A DNA stretch of 64,000 nt from Acidobacteriaceae bacterium (GCA_003131315.1 PKUV01000059.1:49934-113933), one strand, 5' to 3'. Positions 7,758 to 16,204 are shown, counted from the stretch's first letter. Notes: generated by a model not told the origin, from the sequence alone. Translations and numbers: made by a program.

Positions 7758-9448
7758 GGTGTGTAGCCCGCGCCTCGCAACACTTTTCCCGGCAACGCGC
7801 CGGTCATCTTTCCGTTCTCGATCACGGGAACTCCGTTGATGAGCACATACTCCATGCCTTCCGACAGCCGGTTCGGATCGTCAAAAGTTGCCAGGTCACG
7901 CACCGTCTCGGGATCGAACACAACCACGTCTGCCCACATTCCCTGCTTCAGCACGCCGCGATCCGTGAGCCTCATGCGCTGGGCGGGCAGCGCCGAGAAC
8001 TTGCGGATTGCCTCCTCCAGAGTCAGCTTCTTTTCTTCTCTAACGTATTTACGCAGGATGCGCGGGAATGTGCCGTAAGCTCTGGGGTGTGGGTGCTCCT
8101 CGCCGAGGATGCCGTCGGGCGACGTACCGGAAGAGTCGTTGTCCACGGAAACCCACGGCTGCTGCAGGGCCAGCGCAACGTCGGGCTCTGACATCCCGAA
8201 TACCGCGCAATCGGTGAACGCCTTATCTTCGATGAGCAGATCGAAGAGCGTGTCCATCGCATCTTTGTTCAGAATCTTCGCGACTTCCGTGAGCCGCTTG
8301 CCCTGAAACTTTTTCAGCGCGGGATTCTGGACCACACTGATCATCACGTCCTGCGGCCCGCTGATCTCGTCCCACTCGTTGTCCCAGTCTTTGGACGGCG
8401 TCTCCATGTCTTTCCGAATGCGGGCGCGGGTTGCGGGATCTTTGAGCCGCTCAATCAATTTGGCATCGCCGCCGTCATGCGCCCACGCGGGCACGAAGGC
8501 CGACATGCTGTTGAACCATGCGGTGTAGGCGTAGGTGTCCGCCTCCACGTCAACGCCCTCGGCGCGCGCCTTGTTAACTCGCGCCACCAACTCGGGCATG
8601 CGTCCAAAGTTGGCCTTGCCAGCCACCTTGAAATGCCAGATCTCCACGGGAATGTGTGCTTCCCGACCGATGCGAACGGCTTCGTCGATCGACTCGAGGA
8701 CGCTGTCACTCTCGTTGCGCATGTGGGTCGCGTAGATTCCGCCGAACTTCGAAGCTTCCGAAGCCAGCGCAATAATCTCTTCGGTCTTCGCGTAGGGCGC
8801 GGGCGCGTACATCAGCGACGTCGAGACTCCGACGGCCCCGTCGCGCATGGCGTCTCGAACCAGAGCTTTCATTTTTTCGAGTTGCTCGGGCGTGGGCTGC
8901 ACATCGGCGTCGCCCAGCACCATTCGCCGCACCTGAGTCGCGCCCACGTAGCTGGCGAGATTGATGCCCACGCCTTGCTTTTCCAGGCGCGAGAAATATT
9001 GACGGAACGTCCGCCAGTCGGGATTGATCTTGTAGTGTTCGTAGCCGGGGCGATCGTTCGCAATGATCGCATCGTTTAACGGAGCGGCGGATCCTCCCTC
9101 CCCGGTGATCTCGGTGGTGATGCCCTGATAGATCTTCGAAGGCAAGCGCGGATCGACCAGGATCGTCGTTTCCGACTGGCCGAGCATGTCGATAAAGCCG
9201 GGAGCAACGACTTTGCCCTTGGCGTCAACGGTACGCTTACGTGCGGCGGTAGAAAGATTGCCGATGGCGGCGATGCGGCCGTCGCGGATTCCGATGTCGC
9301 CTGAGTACCAGGGAGAGCCGGTGCCGTCCACGATGTGTCCGTTGGTGATGACAAGGTCGAAGGGCGAGTCGGCGGCCCGATCGGCGGCAAAGGCAAAGGT
9401 GGAGACGATCAGCAAAAGTGCCAGCGTTAGACGGCGAGTTGCGGTCAT
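7754..9448 (-). CDS. Exported amidohydrolase of the N-acyl-D-amino-acid deacylase family
   Basis: A 564-residue protein with a signal peptide (to about AFAAD) and the amidohydrolase fold: strand motif DLVITNGHIVDGTG, then GKVVAPGFID. Metal-site residues typical of D-aminoacylases are only partly present. The His of YATHMRNE, the His of EIWHFK and the Asp of SVDNDSS are retained. The usual HxH after GFID is replaced by MLGQSE (88-93), and the Cys site reads GEGG. A mononuclear or altered site is possible, so substrate is uncertain. It overlaps the upstream permease by 4 bases, so uptake of the released amino acid or peptide is a reasonable guess. Confidence 0.82.
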   Translation of the reverse strand: MTATRRLTLALLLIVSTFAFAADRAADSPFDLVITNGHIVDGTGSPWYSGDIGIRDGRIAAIGNLSTAARKRTVDAKGKVVAPGFIDMLGQSETTILVDPRLPSKIYQGITTEITGEGGSAAPLNDAIIANDRPGYEHYKINPDWRTFRQYFSRLEKQGVGINLASYVGATQVRRMVLGDADVQPTPEQLEKMKALVRDAMRDGAVGVSTSLMYAPAPYAKTEEIIALASEASKFGGIYATHMRNESDSVLESIDEAVRIGREAHIPVEIWHFKVAGKANFGRMPELVARVNKARAEGVDVEADTYAYTAWFNSMSAFVPAWAHDGGDAKLIERLKDPATRARIRKDMETPSKDWDNEWDEISGPQDVMISVVQNPALKKFQGKRLTEVAKILNKDAMDTLFDLLIEDKAFTDCAVFGMSEPDVALALQQPWVSVDNDSSGTSPDGILGEEHPHPRAYGTFPRILRKYVREEKKLTLEEAIRKFSALPAQRMRLTDRGVLKQGMWADVVVFDPETVRDLATFDDPNRLSEGMEYVLINGVPVIENGKMTGALPGKVLRGAGYTP

Positions 9449-10803
9449 GAGTTTCTTTCCTCGTCAGTTTTTCCTGTCGCAAGCTGTGTGCCGCGCGGGC
9501 GGCCAATCAACGTGCCAAGGATAATCCAGAGCCCGAGCACAAGCCACTCCCAGCCGGAAAAGTGTCCCGGCACAAATGGCACAAACTTCATCAGCACCAT
9601 CGCCAAACCAACCAATGCGCCCAGCAGAGCGATCAAGCAGTCGGCGATTCGGGGCCTCATCCACAGATAGGCGGCGCACACCGCAAACCATCCGGTAGCG
9701 GAAGCGACCGATCCGACCTCAGAGATCGGAACCAGAATCGCGCTGCCGAGAAACATGCACAAAGCGGTGGCGACGCCAACCCAGACGACCGCCGCGGCAG
9801 GGGTTTGATTCCGCGGATGCACGCTGGCCAGTCGTGCATCCACCAGCCCACGCCGTCCCATGGCAAACAACAAGCGGCTGGCGGCGATAAAATTTCCGTT
9901 GAAAACCTTGAATAGCGAAAGCAACGCGGCACTCAGAATGATGCTCACGATCCAGCGCGAGCCGACGGCATGCTGAAAAGCAACCGCAGTCATGAATGGT
10001 TCCCCGGTCAGCGAACGCCACGGCGCGACGAAGCCCACCGCCGCGATCACAATGATGTAGAACACGGCGCCGACGATGATCGCCGCGAAGATGGCGCGAG
10101 AAAATCCTTGTGCGCGAAATTGGGGATTGGCTTCCTCGGCAGCCTTCGTCACCGATTCATATCCCGTCATGTAGTAAGGGACGATCTGCAGCACCAGCAA
10201 AATGGAGACGAACGGAGTGTGCGTGAATAAAGGCGGAAAATTGGCTGGCGATCCGCGCGTGACGCCAATGGCGACGAAGATCACGAAGAGCGCAAGCGTG
10301 CCGAACGTGCTCCAGTTTTGAAAGGTGGCGCTCAGCCGGATGCCACGATAGTTCACCACCGTGACCAATGCCGTGAGCGCGAGCCCGATGGCCAGGTGCG
10401 GCAAGTAAATGGGCTTTCCCGCCACGCGGTACAACTCGATGGAATCGAGCGCGGGGAAGATGTAGCCGGCGATGCGGCCGACGGCCACGGCCTCCCACGG
10501 GCAGACGATGAAGTAGGCGAGCAGCATCATCCATCCGGTAAAAAAGCTGACCGGCCGCGGGAAAACTTTCGCGGTATAGGCCACCTCGCCCGATGCGTCG
10601 GGCATGGCCATCACCAACTTGCCATACACATAGCCGATGGGCAGCAGAAGAACACCGCCAATCGCGAAACCAAGAATGCCGCCCAGCGGGCCGCCGCGCA
10701 GCAGCCAATCGTCCATGACGACCAGCCAGCCCACGCCCACCATCGTTCCCCAGCCAAGGGAGAAGTAATCGGTGATGCGCAATTTGCGGGCGAGATGCGT
10801 CAT
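9445..10803 (-). CDS. APC-superfamily amino acid permease
   Basis: A 452-residue, about 12-helix transporter. The N-terminal motif GWGTMVGVGWLVV matches the substrate-binding loop of amino acid/polyamine/organocation permeases. Further hallmarks are SGEVAYTAKVFPRP and YYMTGYESVTKAAEE. It should import an amino acid across the inner membrane using an ion gradient. It is the first gene of a two-gene unit with the amidohydrolase (stop and start overlap as ATGA), suggesting hydrolysis outside and uptake of the product. The substrate cannot be read from sequence. Confidence 0.87.
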   Translation of the reverse strand: MTHLARKLRITDYFSLGWGTMVGVGWLVVMDDWLLRGGPLGGILGFAIGGVLLLPIGYVYGKLVMAMPDASGEVAYTAKVFPRPVSFFTGWMMLLAYFIVCPWEAVAVGRIAGYIFPALDSIELYRVAGKPIYLPHLAIGLALTALVTVVNYRGIRLSATFQNWSTFGTLALFVIFVAIGVTRGSPANFPPLFTHTPFVSILLVLQIVPYYMTGYESVTKAAEEANPQFRAQGFSRAIFAAIIVGAVFYIIVIAAVGFVAPWRSLTGEPFMTAVAFQHAVGSRWIVSIILSAALLSLFKVFNGNFIAASRLLFAMGRRGLVDARLASVHPRNQTPAAAVVWVGVATALCMFLGSAILVPISEVGSVASATGWFAVCAAYLWMRPRIADCLIALLGALVGLAMVLMKFVPFVPGHFSGWEWLVLGLWIILGTLIGRPRGTQLATGKTDEERNS

Positions 10804-11009
10804 CGGCTGGGATCAAGAATTTCGAGTGTCCAAGAAAAGAACTGGCGGAGGTGTTGCTGGTGTGGAAATGAGAATCCAAAAGACCCGGCAGGCGGCTTCT
10901 GAACAAAATTCAGCTGACAAACCTGAGACCTAACACCTGAGACCTGACAACTGATGTTGGGCTCCATGGACGCGAATTATAAAGCATCGCGCCCGTGAGT
11001 CCGGCTTAC

Positions 11010-11390
11010 TCAGGCGACCGCGAAGCGCGGCGGGCATTCCTTCCCCCGCAAAATGCAGATTGCTTCTTTCAGGGAAGAAATCTCAAACACCGATGTGAGA
11101 TGCGTGGCCTCGAGCATTCTGCGGAAGAAAACCGGCGGACTGACCAGCTTCATCGTCGCCGAGTTCTGCATTGCCCAACGGCGCACCTGCAGCAGGGTTC
11201 CCAAGCCACCCGCATCCAGTTGCTCGACCTCGGAAACATCCAGCACCAGCACCCGGACACGCTCGAGTTGCTCGATCCGGCGCCGGAACTCGTCGAGCGC
11301 TGCCCCGCGCACCATGCGTCCCGAGCAGTTCACGACCGCCACATCCTGCAAGCATTCGATTTGATATTGGAGTTCCATATGTCTATTCAT
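11010..11390 (-). CDS. STAS-domain protein lacking the phosphorylatable serine
   Basis: A 126-residue single STAS domain, the fold of anti-sigma-factor antagonists such as SpoIIAA. The order of secondary structure fits (VAVVNCSGRM, VRVLVLDVSEV, LRRMLEATHL-like helix). The loop that normally reads DSSG is LDAGGLG (about 58-64), so the serine phosphorylated by anti-sigma kinases is absent. It may therefore be constitutively binding or a structural partner. No kinase, phosphatase or sigma factor is adjacent. An in-frame ATG at 11378 (MELQYQIE) is an alternative start. Upstream, 10925-10952 carries a repeat of ACCTGAGACCTAAC type. Confidence 0.78.
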   Translation of the reverse strand: MNRHMELQYQIECLQDVAVVNCSGRMVRGAALDEFRRRIEQLERVRVLVLDVSEVEQLDAGGLGTLLQVRRWAMQNSATMKLVSPPVFFRRMLEATHLTSVFEISSLKEAICILRGKECPPRFAVA

Positions 11391-11542
11391 ACGAACCAGC
11401 CTTGACGTCTGTTGATACGAACCATCCCAGGAAAAAGTTCCGTGATCTGCTGTCCTTCAATTGGACGTGGAAAAGGGAAAACAGTTATCAGCGGCAAAGC
11501 AAGTCTTTGAATGTTGCGGACACGTAAATTCATCACACGGTT

Positions 11543-11620
11543 GTCATCCTGAGCGAAGCGAAGGATCTGCTTTCTTGTCAGTGCGTGAGACAGCAGGTCC
11601 TTCGCTTCGCTCAGGATGAC
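11543..11620. repeat. Interspersed inverted repeat GTCATCCTGAGCGAAGCGAAGG, copy 2
   Basis: Same arms as the copy at 7640, with a different 30-base centre. It is followed by TTTATGCCACGAACTAC, the conserved tail, ending next to the stop of the ABC permease gene. It occupies most of the gap between the STAS gene and the permease. Confidence 0.75.
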
Positions 11621-11641
11621 AAGTGCGATTTATGCCACGAA

Positions 11642-12526
11642 CTACAACCCGGCTTCAATCCGGGATCTTGGGTCTAGAAGGTCGCGCAATGCATCGCCGA
11701 TAAAGTTGAAGGCCAGGACCGCGAACATCACCGTCACCGCCGGGAAGAGCACCAGATGAGGAGCATCGAAGAGGTGCGAGCGAGCGTCGTTCAGCATCGA
11801 TCCCCAACTCGCGGTTGGCGGCGGCACGCCTAATCCCAGGAAGCTCATCGTCGCTTCGGCCAGAACCGCGCCCGCCATTCCGATTGCCGCCTGCACAATC
11901 ACCGGCTGAATGATGTTGGGCAGGATGTGCCTGGTAATGATGTGGAGATCTCCGGCGCCGAGCGCCCGCGCCGCTTCGACAAATTCGCGTTCGCGCACCG
12001 CCAGCACCTGTGCGCGCACCAGGCGGGCGTAGCCCACCCATCCTCCAATCGACAGAGCAAGAATGAGGTTGAAAATGCCAGGGCCGCGGAAGGCCACGAA
12101 GGCGATCGCGATGAGAATGCCGGGGAACGAAAGAAACGCATTCATCAACACGACGTTGACGAAGCGGTCGATGCCCCCGCCGTAGTATCCGGCAAGGCTG
12201 CCGATGATGAGGCCGAGCAGAAGCGAACACGCCACCACGCTGCTGCCCACAAACAGAGAAATACGCGCGCCCCAGATCAGGCGAGAGAGGATGTCGCGTC
12301 CAAGTTCATCGGTTCCGCACCAATGCTGCGCCGAGGGCGTTTGCAAGCGGTTTGGAAGATCGATATGGGCGGGATCTTGCGGAGCAATCCAGGGCGCGAA
12401 AATCGCGGAGAACGCGAAGACGGCAAACAAGATGACTCCGACGGCCGCCAAGGGATTGTGGCGGGCGATGCGGGTGGTACGGCTCAGTTGCCAGTTGCTG
12501 GTTGTCAGTTGTGCGTTGGTGACCAT
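11642..12526 (-). CDS. ABC transporter permease, DppC/OppC type
   Basis: A 294-residue inner-membrane permease of the peptide/nickel/opine uptake family. It carries the N-terminal OppC segment (NPLAAVGVILFAVFAF), the characteristic GTDELGRDILSRLIWGAR, and the EAA loop that contacts the ATPase (EAARALGAGDLHIITRHILPN). The first 20 residues (TNAQLTTSNWQLSRTT) look like read-through of a local repeat, so the functional start may be later. Its normal partner, the DppB-like permease, is at 15115-16032 on the same strand, 2.6 kb upstream, with a toxin-antitoxin insert between them. No solute-binding protein or ATPase is in the window. Confidence 0.9.
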   Translation of the reverse strand: MVTNAQLTTSNWQLSRTTRIARHNPLAAVGVILFAVFAFSAIFAPWIAPQDPAHIDLPNRLQTPSAQHWCGTDELGRDILSRLIWGARISLFVGSSVVACSLLLGLIIGSLAGYYGGGIDRFVNVVLMNAFLSFPGILIAIAFVAFRGPGIFNLILALSIGGWVGYARLVRAQVLAVREREFVEAARALGAGDLHIITRHILPNIIQPVIVQAAIGMAGAVLAEATMSFLGLGVPPPTASWGSMLNDARSHLFDAPHLVLFPAVTVMFAVLAFNFIGDALRDLLDPRSRIEAGL

Positions 12527-12989
12527 CGAATCTTGAATTCTTGTCTCTGCTGTGTGCGGTCCCTTTTCCGCTGCGGTCTTGAAAGGCGCCGCTGGTTGTT
12601 GTCCGTGGGGTTACCCCCTCCCCCCCTCCCGCTCGGTCTATTGGAATGATGATGTTAGCGGGAATTTCCCGCCAAAGTCTTCAACGAAAATGACTTAGAT
12701 GCAAAGTATTGAGCGAGTGGGAGTTAGCAGCCAAGAAACGCCTGCACAGGCGACTGTCGCTTGTAAAGTATTCATTCCAGATACATTACATTCACAGTAT
12801 CGAAAATAAACGGTTTATCGTGACAGCCTGTCTCTCTTCTGGCGCATGACCTCGCCGGGGTCTCGCGGGGAAAGATGTCAAAGATCGCTGTTGGTGCGCC
12901 GCCTCCTGAGAAGCGGAAAGCTGGCAGAAAACTCGTTTGCTGTATTTCTATTTTAGCAGGCGGAGTCAAGCTCTAAATCGGCGTGGGCT
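12527..12989. other. Gene-free stretch between the DppC-like gene and the AbiEii gene
   Basis: I see no convincing gene in this 463-base stretch. It holds a pyrimidine run (TACCCCCTCCCCCCCTCCCG near 12613), a GCGGGAA-T-TTCCCGC palindrome at 12658-12672 and a CGCCTG/CAGGCG pair near 12739. Base composition shifts to more A/T from about 12650 on. It is the likely left boundary of the insert and the promoter region of the AbiEii-like gene; no clean promoter could be picked. Confidence 0.5.
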
Positions 12990-13964
12990 ATGCGTCGGCA
13001 TCCCACGTCTCGAAAATCGAAACGTGGAACCCGGCAAGACACCCAGAGCGTGATGGCGTGGCTTGATGGGCGAGAGATCGTGTGCAAGTATCGCTCTATG
13101 GCACAGGTCCCTCTGGATTTTCAAGCCATCAGGAGAATTGCTATCACAGCCCTGTTTTCTGACGACGTTCTGTTCGAAAAGGTGGTTCTTAAGGGGGGAA
13201 ACGCCCTCAATCTTGCGCTGGGCTTGAGCGACCGCACATCGCTGGATTTGGATTTCTCTATCGAGAATGATTTTGAGGATATTGAGGACGTGCGAAAGCG
13301 CATATCCGAAGCTCTCCGTCGGCGTTTTGGCTCAGCAGGATACGTAGTGTTTGATTTTAAGTTCGAACGGAAGCCCAAGGAATTGCGAGAAGGGGCCAAT
13401 CCGCGCTGGGGCGGGTACATGGTCTCATTCAAGTTGACGGACCAAGAGAAATACGAAAAGCTGGCGGGTAATATTGATGCACTCCGTCGTGATTCGCTCG
13501 TTATTGGGCCGAATCAACAGCGCGTTTTCACTATCGACCTGAGCAAGTGTGAATACGTCCAGGGCAAAAGAAAGGTAGAGATCGACAACTACTCTGTCTA
13601 CGTTTACTCATCTGAGATGATCGCAGTGGAAAAACTTCGTGCGATCTGTCAACAGATGCCCGAATACGCACTGAAACCTTATCCGACTCCACGAGCCAGG
13701 GATTTCTTCGATATTCACCTAATCGTCTCGCGGACAGGAGTGGATCTAACTTCGGCGGAGAATTTGGAACTGACACGTCAGATCTTTGCGGCGAAAGAAG
13801 TGCCACTGCGTCTATTAGCAAGTATAGGTGCGTTCCGAGAATTCCACCGTCCGGATTGGGAGAGCGTGAGAACTTCCACTAAGGCGCACTTGAAGGAGTT
13901 TGACCACTACTTTGATTTCGTGGTTAACGTCGTCAGCTCAATGAAATCCCTTTGGAACGTATAG
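12990..13964 (+). CDS. abiEii: AbiEii/AbiGii-type nucleotidyltransferase toxin
   Basis: Belongs to the type IV toxin-antitoxin toxin family (DUF1814), DNA polymerase beta-like nucleotidyltransferases that cause reversible growth arrest in phage abortive infection. Motif I is [13 protein letters not shown] (about 67-79), motif II is SLDLDF with both Asp residues, and the C-terminal family motif is AVEKLRAIC followed by [10 protein letters not shown], matching the usual EKL...RDxxDL. All key residues look intact. Start is uncertain: ATGs at 12990, 13053 and 13098 are in frame, none with a good ribosome-binding site, and the domain begins just after 13098. Its 3' end overlaps the antitoxin gene's 3' end by 27 bases; in described AbiE systems the two are in one operon. 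Confidence 0.85.
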   Translation: MRRHPTSRKSKRGTRQDTQSVMAWLDGREIVCKYRSMAQVPLDFQAIRRIAITALFSDDVLFEKVVLKGGNALNLALGLSDRTSLDLDFSIENDFEDIEDVRKRISEALRRRFGSAGYVVFDFKFERKPKELREGANPRWGGYMVSFKLTDQEKYEKLAGNIDALRRDSLVIGPNQQRVFTIDLSKCEYVQGKRKVEIDNYSVYVYSSEMIAVEKLRAICQQMPEYALKPYPTPRARDFFDIHLIVSRTGVDLTSAENLELTRQIFAAKEVPLRLLASIGAFREFHRPDWESVRTSTKAHLKEFDHYFDFVVNVVSSMKSLWNV

Positions 13965-14813
13965 GCGCCAGTCGGCAATGTATTCTGTGTCTCGCAAATC
14001 GTAGGTTAGGTAGAAGTCGTATTGCAGTCCGAGGTCTTTCAGTCTGCTGTATAGCTTCTCTGGATACCCCGCCCTCTGCATGTAAAAGCCGATTGCCTGA
14101 TGATATGGGTAAACGTATGCGAGTTTCTTGAGCGTGGCTATTAAAGTTCCGATTGAAACTTGTGATTGTGCGCGACGGTAGGCCTCCAATACCTGAAATA
14201 CGCCTCCCGAATAGTTTGGCCGAACCACGATATCAATGAGTGTTCGCTCCAAACTGGTAACCGGCAGCTTGGCTCCCGAATAATCTAGCAGTGTCACTTC
14301 GAGTTGGCCGGTATTCTTGCCCCAAAGCACCACTGCCTCGTGGTCGTTGAAGCGGAATACGAAAGTTGATTCTCGTTGTTTGTGGGCGAAGGCCCTATGA
14401 ATGCCATCCTGGGTGAGTATTCCTGAGGATGTCTTCGGACTTTGTTCTGCATTTACGAAAATGCGGGAGGGTATTTGCTCAGCTAGGCCGCGTAGGAACA
14501 GAGCGGTGGCATGGCAAAGATAAGCTTTTCGCTTTAGGGAGAGCGCAATTTCGTAAGGAGAGGCTTGTTTCCAAACGTACCTAATGGCGTTGTACGCACT
14601 GTGATGCGTCGCTAGGAGATCAACCTTCGTCATGGGGGTTTTGTCGAGAAGAAATCTCAGGAAGGCGGCGGTGCTTGTGTTCTGTGCTAGTCGCCAGAAC
14701 TGACGATGTTGAGTGAGAATGCTAGAAATATCGCTAGGCCAGAAGACTCGATTGGGCGCGTTATCGAACAGAGCGATTATGTCCTTCTTAGCGATTTGAA
14801 GTCTGGTTGCCAT
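13938..14813 (-). CDS. abiEi: AbiEi-type antitoxin (winged-helix transcriptional regulator)
   Basis: A 291-residue protein resembling AbiEi antitoxins: an N-terminal winged-helix-like segment (residues 1-60, [20 protein letters not shown]), a middle region, and the family block [22 protein letters not shown] near 190-210, followed by EAYRRA. AbiEi proteins neutralise AbiEii and repress their own promoter by binding inverted repeats. I set the start at the ATG ending at 14813 ([11 protein letters not shown]). The frame stays open to 14894, but that extension only translates a perfect palindrome. It is more A/T-rich than the flanking permeases. The orientation opposite to the toxin means the two genes have separate promoters. 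Confidence 0.75.
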   Translation of the reverse strand: MATRLQIAKKDIIALFDNAPNRVFWPSDISSILTQHRQFWRLAQNTSTAAFLRFLLDKTPMTKVDLLATHHSAYNAIRYVWKQASPYEIALSLKRKAYLCHATALFLRGLAEQIPSRIFVNAEQSPKTSSGILTQDGIHRAFAHKQRESTFVFRFNDHEAVVLWGKNTGQLEVTLLDYSGAKLPVTSLERTLIDIVVRPNYSGGVFQVLEAYRRAQSQVSIGTLIATLKKLAYVYPYHQAIGFYMQRAGYPEKLYSRLKDLGLQYDFYLTYDLRDTEYIADWRLYVPKGFH

Positions 14814-14828
14814 TCTCGTAGTGTCGTT

Positions 14829-14874
14829 GGTATGGGACTGGATTTGGTATATATACCAAATCCAGTCCCATACC
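14829..14874. promoter_or_regulatory. Perfect 46-base palindrome P1 upstream of abiEi
   Basis: Every base from 14829 to 14874 pairs with its mirror around 14851.5, giving 23-base arms without mismatch. The centre is TTGGTATATATACCAA. It ends 15 bases before the abiEi start and lies at the predicted transcription start, so it could be an operator at +1 or a leader hairpin in the mRNA. The same 16-base core recurs at 14948 and 15050. Confidence 0.8.
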
Positions 14875-14878
14875 TTCC

Positions 14879-14908
14879 ATTCTAAAGTATGCAAGGCAGT
14901 TGTTGCAA
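14879..14908 (-). promoter_or_regulatory. Candidate sigma-70 promoter of abiEi
   Basis: Read on the minus strand: -35 TTGCAA at 14908-14903, 18-base spacer, -10 TAGAAT at 14884-14879. Transcription would begin near 14872, the outer edge of palindrome P1. Match is moderate, judged by eye only. Confidence 0.45.
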
Positions 14909-14939
14909 GTTGTGTGGGTTTCGAGCCTCACGGATACAC

Positions 14940-14971
14940 CATCTCACTTGGTATATATACCAAGTGAGATG
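14940..14971. promoter_or_regulatory. Perfect 32-base palindrome P2
   Basis: Perfect symmetry around 14955.5 with 16-base arms. The core TTGGTATATATACCAA is identical to P1 but the outer arm (CATCTCAC) is unrelated. It lies 104 bases from the centre of P1, upstream of the predicted abiEi promoter. Confidence 0.8.
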
Positions 14972-15042
14972 TACGACCGCATGAGACTCTATCCTCGTGC
15001 AATCCATTGGGGTTAAATCCAGATACCTTGGGACGGTTCACT

Positions 15043-15072
15043 GTATTGCTTGGTATATATACCAAGCAATAC
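15043..15072. promoter_or_regulatory. Perfect 30-base palindrome P3
   Basis: Perfect symmetry around 15057.5 with 15-base arms. The core is again TTGGTATATATACCAA and the outer arm GTATTGC differs from P1 and P2. It is 102 bases from P2 and 43 bases from the 3' end of the DppB-like permease gene. Confidence 0.8.
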
Positions 15073-15114
15073 GTCGACACCGCCCCAAGCTCTTCCTTTA
15101 GTTCCCGTCCAAGC

Positions 15115-16032
15115 TCACTGCCGAATCCTCGGGTTCACCGCCGAGTACAGCAAATCAGTCAGAAAGTTCACCGCAACATACGTCAACCCAATCGCCAGAA
15201 TGCATCCCTGCACCAGGTAGTAGTCGCGGTTGGCGATGGCTTGGATGGTTAGGCGTCCGATGCCGGGCCAGGAGAAGATGGTTTCGGTTACGATCGCGCC
15301 GGCTAGCAGCGCGCCGAATTGTAATCCGAGCACGGTTAGGATCGGGATCATGGCGTTGCGCAGGGCGTGACGATAGACTACGGTGCGCTCCGGCAAGCCT
15401 TTGGCGCGAGCGGTGCGAATGTAGTCTTGTCCTAACTCTTCCAGCATCGAGGTTCGCACCATGCGGGTCAGGATCGCGGCCAGCGCTCCGCCCATGGTGA
15501 TTGCTGGAAGCACCAGATGGGCTAAGCTGCCGGAACCGGACACGGGGAGCCATCCCAGCTTGACGGCGAAGAACAGGATCAGCACCGGTCCCAGCGCGAA
15601 GTTTGGGAACGACAGGCCGAAGAGGCTTACTACGCTTAGTGCGCGGTCATCCCATTGATTGCGGCGCTGGGCCGAGCGCACGCCTGCTGGAATGGCCAAC
15701 ACTATCGCTACAAATAATGACGCCAGCGTTAGCTGCAAGGTGAAGGGATAGCGCTGGGCGATCAATTTAGTAACTCCCTGGTTGAAGCGCAGCGACTTGC
15801 CTAGATCTCCGTGGAGGACGCCTTTCCAGTAATTCAGGTATTGCTGGCCGAGCGGCACATCGAGTCCATAGGCGTGGCGGGCTGCCTGGATGTCGCCGGC
15901 GGCTGCGCCCTCTCCTAGCATTTGCTGAATGGGATCGCCGGGAACGAAGTGGATCAGCAGGAAGACGGTGGAGACGACTAGCCAGATGACTGGCAGGGTG
16001 TAGAGGACGCGGGTGATGATGTAGCGCGGCAT
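15115..16032 (-). CDS. ABC transporter permease, DppB/OppB type
   Basis: A 305-residue inner-membrane permease of the peptide/nickel uptake family. It opens with the family signature MPRYIITRVLYTLPVIWLV and HFVPGDPIQQMLG. It has the segment YWKGVLHGDLGKSLRF, and the ATPase-contact loop is DYIRTARAKGLPERTVVYRHALRN. It should pair with the DppC-like permease at 11642-12526 to form the channel. These genes are normally adjacent; here an AbiE module with palindromes lies between them, so transcription of the downstream permease gene is probably altered. Confidence 0.92.
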   Translation of the reverse strand: MPRYIITRVLYTLPVIWLVVSTVFLLIHFVPGDPIQQMLGEGAAAGDIQAARHAYGLDVPLGQQYLNYWKGVLHGDLGKSLRFNQGVTKLIAQRYPFTLQLTLASLFVAIVLAIPAGVRSAQRRNQWDDRALSVVSLFGLSFPNFALGPVLILFFAVKLGWLPVSGSGSLAHLVLPAITMGGALAAILTRMVRTSMLEELGQDYIRTARAKGLPERTVVYRHALRNAMIPILTVLGLQFGALLAGAIVTETIFSWPGIGRLTIQAIANRDYYLVQGCILAIGLTYVAVNFLTDLLYSAVNPRIRQ

Positions 16033-16077
16033 AGGGAACTAAGAAGCTATCTCACAAATAAGTCTTAGGCCGTGATG

Positions 16078-16204
16078 TCCGGCCCTCAGGGGCTAAAGAG
16101 TGTACGTGAGAACTGGGTCGTCCCTCCGGGACTTGAATCGTTTCTCCCCACTTTTCCCAGCGCTGAAGCGCTGGGCTAAGCTGGTTCGCCCCTGCCGGGG
16201 CTGG
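16078..16204. repeat. Interspersed multi-hairpin repeat with CCCAGCGCTGAAGCGCTGGG, copy 1
   Basis: A chain of hairpins: GGCCCTCAGGGGC, GTCCCTCCGGGAC, CCCAGCGCTGAAGCGCTGGG and CGCCCCTGCCGGGGC. A second copy in the same order is at 37049-37171. It fills the gap between the DppB-like gene and the CorC-like gene. Confidence 0.75.

Noticed and set aside
12772..12969. 65-codon minus-strand frame beside AbiEii
   Set aside because: No domain, no ribosome-binding site and it crosses hairpin-like DNA.
14814..14894. N-terminal extension of the AbiEi frame ([20 protein letters not shown])
   Set aside because: It translates the perfect 46-base palindrome, and the domain starts at MATRLQ with the ATG ending at 14813.
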